Assembly (NCBI GenBank): GCA_037144255.1
Contig: JBAWXE010000031.1
Location: 1 to 26,998, forward strand
Reading direction: 5' to 3'
Source of the DNA: JBAWXE01 sp037144255
Lineage (GTDB): Bacteria; Bacteroidota; Bacteroidia; Chitinophagales; Chitinophagaceae
DNA: 26,998 nucleotides
This document shows positions 24,403-26,998 of the stretch, piece after piece. The notes under the pieces were generated by a model. The model did not search any database, had not been told where the DNA came from, and saw nothing but the letters and a program-made list of their open reading frames with translations. The translations under genes and the position numbers were made by a program. How positions within the stretch are numbered: the first letter of the stretch is position 1; each line of letters opens with the position of its first letter.

Positions 24403-25614
24403 TTAACTCTGATGTATAACAGCTTCTTTCAGAAGCGGGTTGTTATTAGGAACCAGAGAAGATTTTGTGAGTGTACGTGATACTGCGAATATCATCAGAC
24501 CGGCGAAACCGGCGAAGATGCCCATTTCAAACCATCCCAGATGGAAATGCTCTCCTAATGGACCAGGCATCATCATTTGATAGAAATCGAGCCAGTGACC
24601 GAATATGATGATCATAGCCATGAAAGTGATGGTAAAGAAGTTACGTTTGCTAGGACGTGACATCAAAATTAGAATAGGCATGATAAAGTTGATGATGAAT
24701 ACTGCAAAGAAGATAATAGAATAAGGTCCTTGCATACGCATCTTGAAGTAGGTAGTTTCTTCAGGCATGTTACCATACCAGATAAGCATGAACTGTGCAA
24801 ACCATAAGTATGTCCAGAAGATACTGAATGCGAACATGAATTTACCCAGATCGTGCAGATGCTCTTTGTTTACCAAAGTAAGATTACCATTGTTCTTCAG
24901 GTAGATGGTCCATAATAAGATCACAGACATACCACTTACGAAAGAACTAGCGAATACATACCAGCTGAATAGTGTAGAATACCAATGAGCATCGATACTC
25001 ATGATCCATAACCAAGGAGTTGTACTCATAAGGCTTAAGGCAAATACCAACAGGAAAACAGCAGATATTTTTGCCATAGCCCAATAGATCTTAGTACTAT
25101 TCTTAGGAGCAGATTCCATAGCAATAGACATAGCACGCATCTTACGACCAAAGAAAGCCCATAATGCTACAGTAACTACTGAGAATCCGACGAACATTTT
25201 ACCATTCAGGAAAGCAGATTTACCGTTCAGTACTTTATCATCGCCTGGGGTCATCCATGTGTAGATAGGATTATGACCATCTATTCTGAATACAAATGCT
25301 ACCAGCATTAATACTACCAGAGCAATAGCACCGAATATCCATACATTGGCACCTATGGCTTCCGGTACACGGCGATAAGCGACTATCCAACCACCTGCGG
25401 CCAAAGAAGCAGCAGCCTGAATGAATACGCTGATCACAGAGATCAGAGCAAAGAATACGCTGTTATGTAACAACACTATCCAAAAGCGGGTCTTATCATA
25501 TTGATCTCCACCCAATAACTGTACACTACCCAATACCAGGACAATAAGGCCTATTGCAATGAGCGCAAGACTTGTGTTGCGTAAACGTGCCGGTATCTCA
25601 AAACGTTCGTTCAT
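24403..25614 (-). CDS. actF: ACIII membrane subunit ActF
   Basis: The 403-residue polytopic protein has about ten membrane helices and belongs to the ActF subunit of Alternative Complex III, the quinol:cytochrome c oxidoreductase that replaces the bc1 complex in many Bacteroidota. Visible features are an N-terminal soluble start (MNERFEIPARLRN), conserved-looking ends of helices such as TTPWLWIMSIDAHWYST and FSIFWTYLWFAQFMLIWYG, and charged helix ends with IIIFGHWLDFYQMMMPGP. ActF packs beside the quinol-oxidising ActC within the membrane. The neighbours actE and actD upstream and coxB-coxA downstream fit the known ACIII-oxidase arrangement and make the assignment secure. Confidence 0.93.
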   Translation of the reverse strand: MNERFEIPARLRNTSLALIAIGLIVLVLGSVQLLGGDQYDKTRFWIVLLHNSVFFALISVISVFIQAAASLAAGGWIVAYRRVPEAIGANVWIFGAIALVVLMLVAFVFRIDGHNPIYTWMTPGDDKVLNGKSAFLNGKMFVGFSVVTVALWAFFGRKMRAMSIAMESAPKNSTKIYWAMAKISAVFLLVFALSLMSTTPWLWIMSIDAHWYSTLFSWYVFASSFVSGMSVILLWTIYLKNNGNLTLVNKEHLHDLGKFMFAFSIFWTYLWFAQFMLIWYGNMPEETTYFKMRMQGPYSIIFFAVFIINFIMPILILMSRPSKRNFFTITFMAMIIIFGHWLDFYQMMMPGPLGEHFHLGWFEMGIFAGFAGLMIFAVSRTLTKSSLVPNNNPLLKEAVIHQS

Positions 25615-25655
25615 TTGTAATCTTTTATTAGAAGTACGTTTGTTAATTATCTAAA

Positions 25656-26336
25656 TTATCCTTTCTTACTATCTTTCTTAGCTACTTCAGCATTAGCTGC
25701 GGTTTTAGCAGTATCAGCTACTTTAGCACCTGCTGCTTCTTTTTCCTCTGATCCTAAAGCAAATGCATCACCACCATTTGCTGATTGCATTTTCTTGATG
25801 TATGCTATAACTTGCCAACGTTGTTTAGTATCTAACTGACTAGCATAAGAACCCATAGCATTCTTACCAAATTTCACAGCTGCGTACATAGTACCAATAG
25901 GCATATGCAAGTATTTAGCATCTTTGAAATTGGCTGGCATTGCTGCAAACTTACCGCTGGCGAACAAAGGACCTTGACCATCCATATTAGGACCGTGACA
26001 GATAGCACAGTAAATATTGAACAGGCGCTCGCCTTCTTTCATTTCAGCCGCATCAAAGCGCATTTTTGTAGTAAATGCTTTGTATGCAGTAGTATCACCT
26101 TCTGTAAGATGATCTGGTAATTCGTGCCCGCGTGCGATAGCCCCTTCTACCGGAAGACGACTGGTTTGGCCATCTTCAAAATTCGGATTAGAAGTATATG
26201 CATCATAAGCACGAGAGTAAGTCATATCCGGCGCATAGGTTTTACCAGGGTTGCGACGCATGTCGCCACTGTTACATGCGGTCAAACCCAATCCGATCAT
26301 CAGGCTTGCTACAACTATGCTTTTGGTCTTATTCAT
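25656..26336 (-). CDS. actE: ACIII mono-heme cytochrome c subunit ActE (lipoprotein)
   Basis: The 226-residue protein has a lipoprotein signal (MNKTKSIVVASLMIGLGLTA followed by Cys21), so it is lipid-anchored to the outer face of the inner membrane. A single heme-c site, CAICH at residues 110-114, lies in a class I cytochrome fold, and Met161 (KNAMGSYASQL) is the likely sixth ligand. An N-terminal linker (about 22-100) wraps other subunits in known ACIII structures. The last 30 residues are Ala/Lys/Glu-rich and probably disordered. ActE passes electrons from the multi-heme ActA toward the oxidase CuA. It starts 33 nt after actD and precedes actF by 41 nt. Confidence 0.94.
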   Translation of the reverse strand: MNKTKSIVVASLMIGLGLTACNSGDMRRNPGKTYAPDMTYSRAYDAYTSNPNFEDGQTSRLPVEGAIARGHELPDHLTEGDTTAYKAFTTKMRFDAAEMKEGERLFNIYCAICHGPNMDGQGPLFASGKFAAMPANFKDAKYLHMPIGTMYAAVKFGKNAMGSYASQLDTKQRWQVIAYIKKMQSANGGDAFALGSEEKEAAGAKVADTAKTAANAEVAKKDSKKG

Positions 26337-26369
26337 TATAATAAAGTAATTCAGTTTAGATAAATAAGA

Positions 26370-26942
26370 TTATATCTCTTGATATGCTTCTTTTTTGTCA
26401 AAACGACCATACCACCATTCAGATTCTGCTACTTGTACTGAAGTTTCTGTAGCTCCTGTAGCTTTCAGAAAATTCACTACTTCCTGTTCTGACACATGAT
26501 CATTCAATTCGATGGTCACAACAAACAGGTCATCAGACTGACGTGGATGGAAGACGTGTTTTTTAACACCCGGCATTATCTGATTCAGATAACAAAAGGT
26601 AAGTACCATACCTACAGCAGCGAACAACACTGTTGTTTCGAATGTAATAGGTATGAAAGCAGGTAATGCAAAGTGTGGTTTACCACCAAAGTTGATAGGC
26701 CAGTCTTTGGTAAAGATCCAACCCATGAAACCAAGCGCGGTGCTGGTACCTGTGATACCATAAATGAAACCGGCGATGTGCAGGTCTGTTTCTTTCAAGC
26801 CCAAAGCGTGATCCAGCCCGTGAACAGGGAAAGGAGTATACACCTCATGCAACTTGTAGCCACTGTGACGCACTTTTTTCACTGCCGGAAACAGCACCTC
26901 TTCATCATCGTAACACGCTACTGCAAATTTCTTTATAGCCAT
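26370..26942 (-). CDS. actD: ACIII subunit ActD (DUF3341 family)
   Basis: The 190-residue protein has a soluble N-terminal half beginning AIKKFAVACYDDEE and containing YTPFPVHGLDHALGL, then two membrane helices (about 57-77 and 98-120) separated by a short loop, and a soluble C-terminal half with QSDDLFVVTIELND. This is the DUF3341/ActD pattern. ActD is a small membrane-associated subunit of Alternative Complex III without cofactors. It is the first complete gene of the cluster in this window. The 56 bases upstream hold no clear promoter box, which fits an operon whose earlier genes (actC, actB, actA) lie beyond the right edge. Confidence 0.94.
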   Translation of the reverse strand: MAIKKFAVACYDDEEVLFPAVKKVRHSGYKLHEVYTPFPVHGLDHALGLKETDLHIAGFIYGITGTSTALGFMGWIFTKDWPINFGGKPHFALPAFIPITFETTVLFAAVGMVLTFCYLNQIMPGVKKHVFHPRQSDDLFVVTIELNDHVSEQEVVNFLKATGATETSVQVAESEWWYGRFDKKEAYQEI

Positions 26943-26998
26943 TGTTAATTAAAAATTCAAATGTCAAAAACTACAAGCTAAAAGTTCTATTACTAATG

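Noticed and set aside
1..26998. CRISPR array, insertion sequence, prophage or defence island
   Set aside because: No regularly spaced repeats, transposase, integrase, phage structural genes or known defence domains are visible on either strand.

Overview
This window looks like ordinary chromosome of a Bacteroidota bacterium, probably in or near Chitinophagaceae/Chitinophagales (inference). The evidence is: several exact TAnnTTTG promoter boxes in place of the E. coli type, A-rich leaders without Shine-Dalgarno sequences, an Alternative Complex III respiratory cluster, small outer-membrane beta-barrels typical of Bacteroidota, and a ComEC without a metallo-beta-lactamase active site. Nearly all the DNA is coding. 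I see no tRNA, rRNA, CRISPR array, insertion sequence, prophage or defence island.

Left part (1-3900). A perfect 30-bp inverted repeat touches the left edge. A minus-strand pair follows, pheS and then an NAD-dependent epimerase/reductase. Divergent from it is an OmpA-type lipoprotein with its own terminator. A small orphan gene of 126 residues comes next.

Middle part (4000-13400, all plus strand). The genes are a FadN-type hydroxyacyl-CoA dehydrogenase/enoyl-CoA hydratase, a secreted protein of unknown function, a secreted TPR protein, comEC, purH and a RimJ/RimL-type acetyltransferase. A strong hairpin terminator closes the run and separates it from a convergent LpxD-like acyltransferase.

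Right-middle part (13400-21400). An aminotransferase class IV gene starts at TTG. Two tandem outer-membrane barrel paralogs follow, each with its own promoter and terminator. Then comes gltX, convergent with a short BamA/TamA-like barrel gene that also starts at TTG. A 346-bp gap without a gene and a polytopic GT-C-type glycosyltransferase complete this part.

Right end (21400-26998, minus strand). actD, actE, actF, coxB and coxA lie in transcription order and end at a terminator behind coxA. They encode the distal half of a quinol:cytochrome c oxidoreductase (ACIII) and the two core subunits of the A-type oxidase it feeds. actA, actB and actC should lie just beyond the right edge. Oxidase subunits III and IV are not here.

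I found no convincing undescribed multi-gene system. The items most worth a second look are the edge palindrome, the CuA-loop Gln and two extra N-terminal helices in CoxB, the tandem barrel pair, the non-ATG starts, and promoter boxes lying almost on the start codons of pheS, gltX and ompA.
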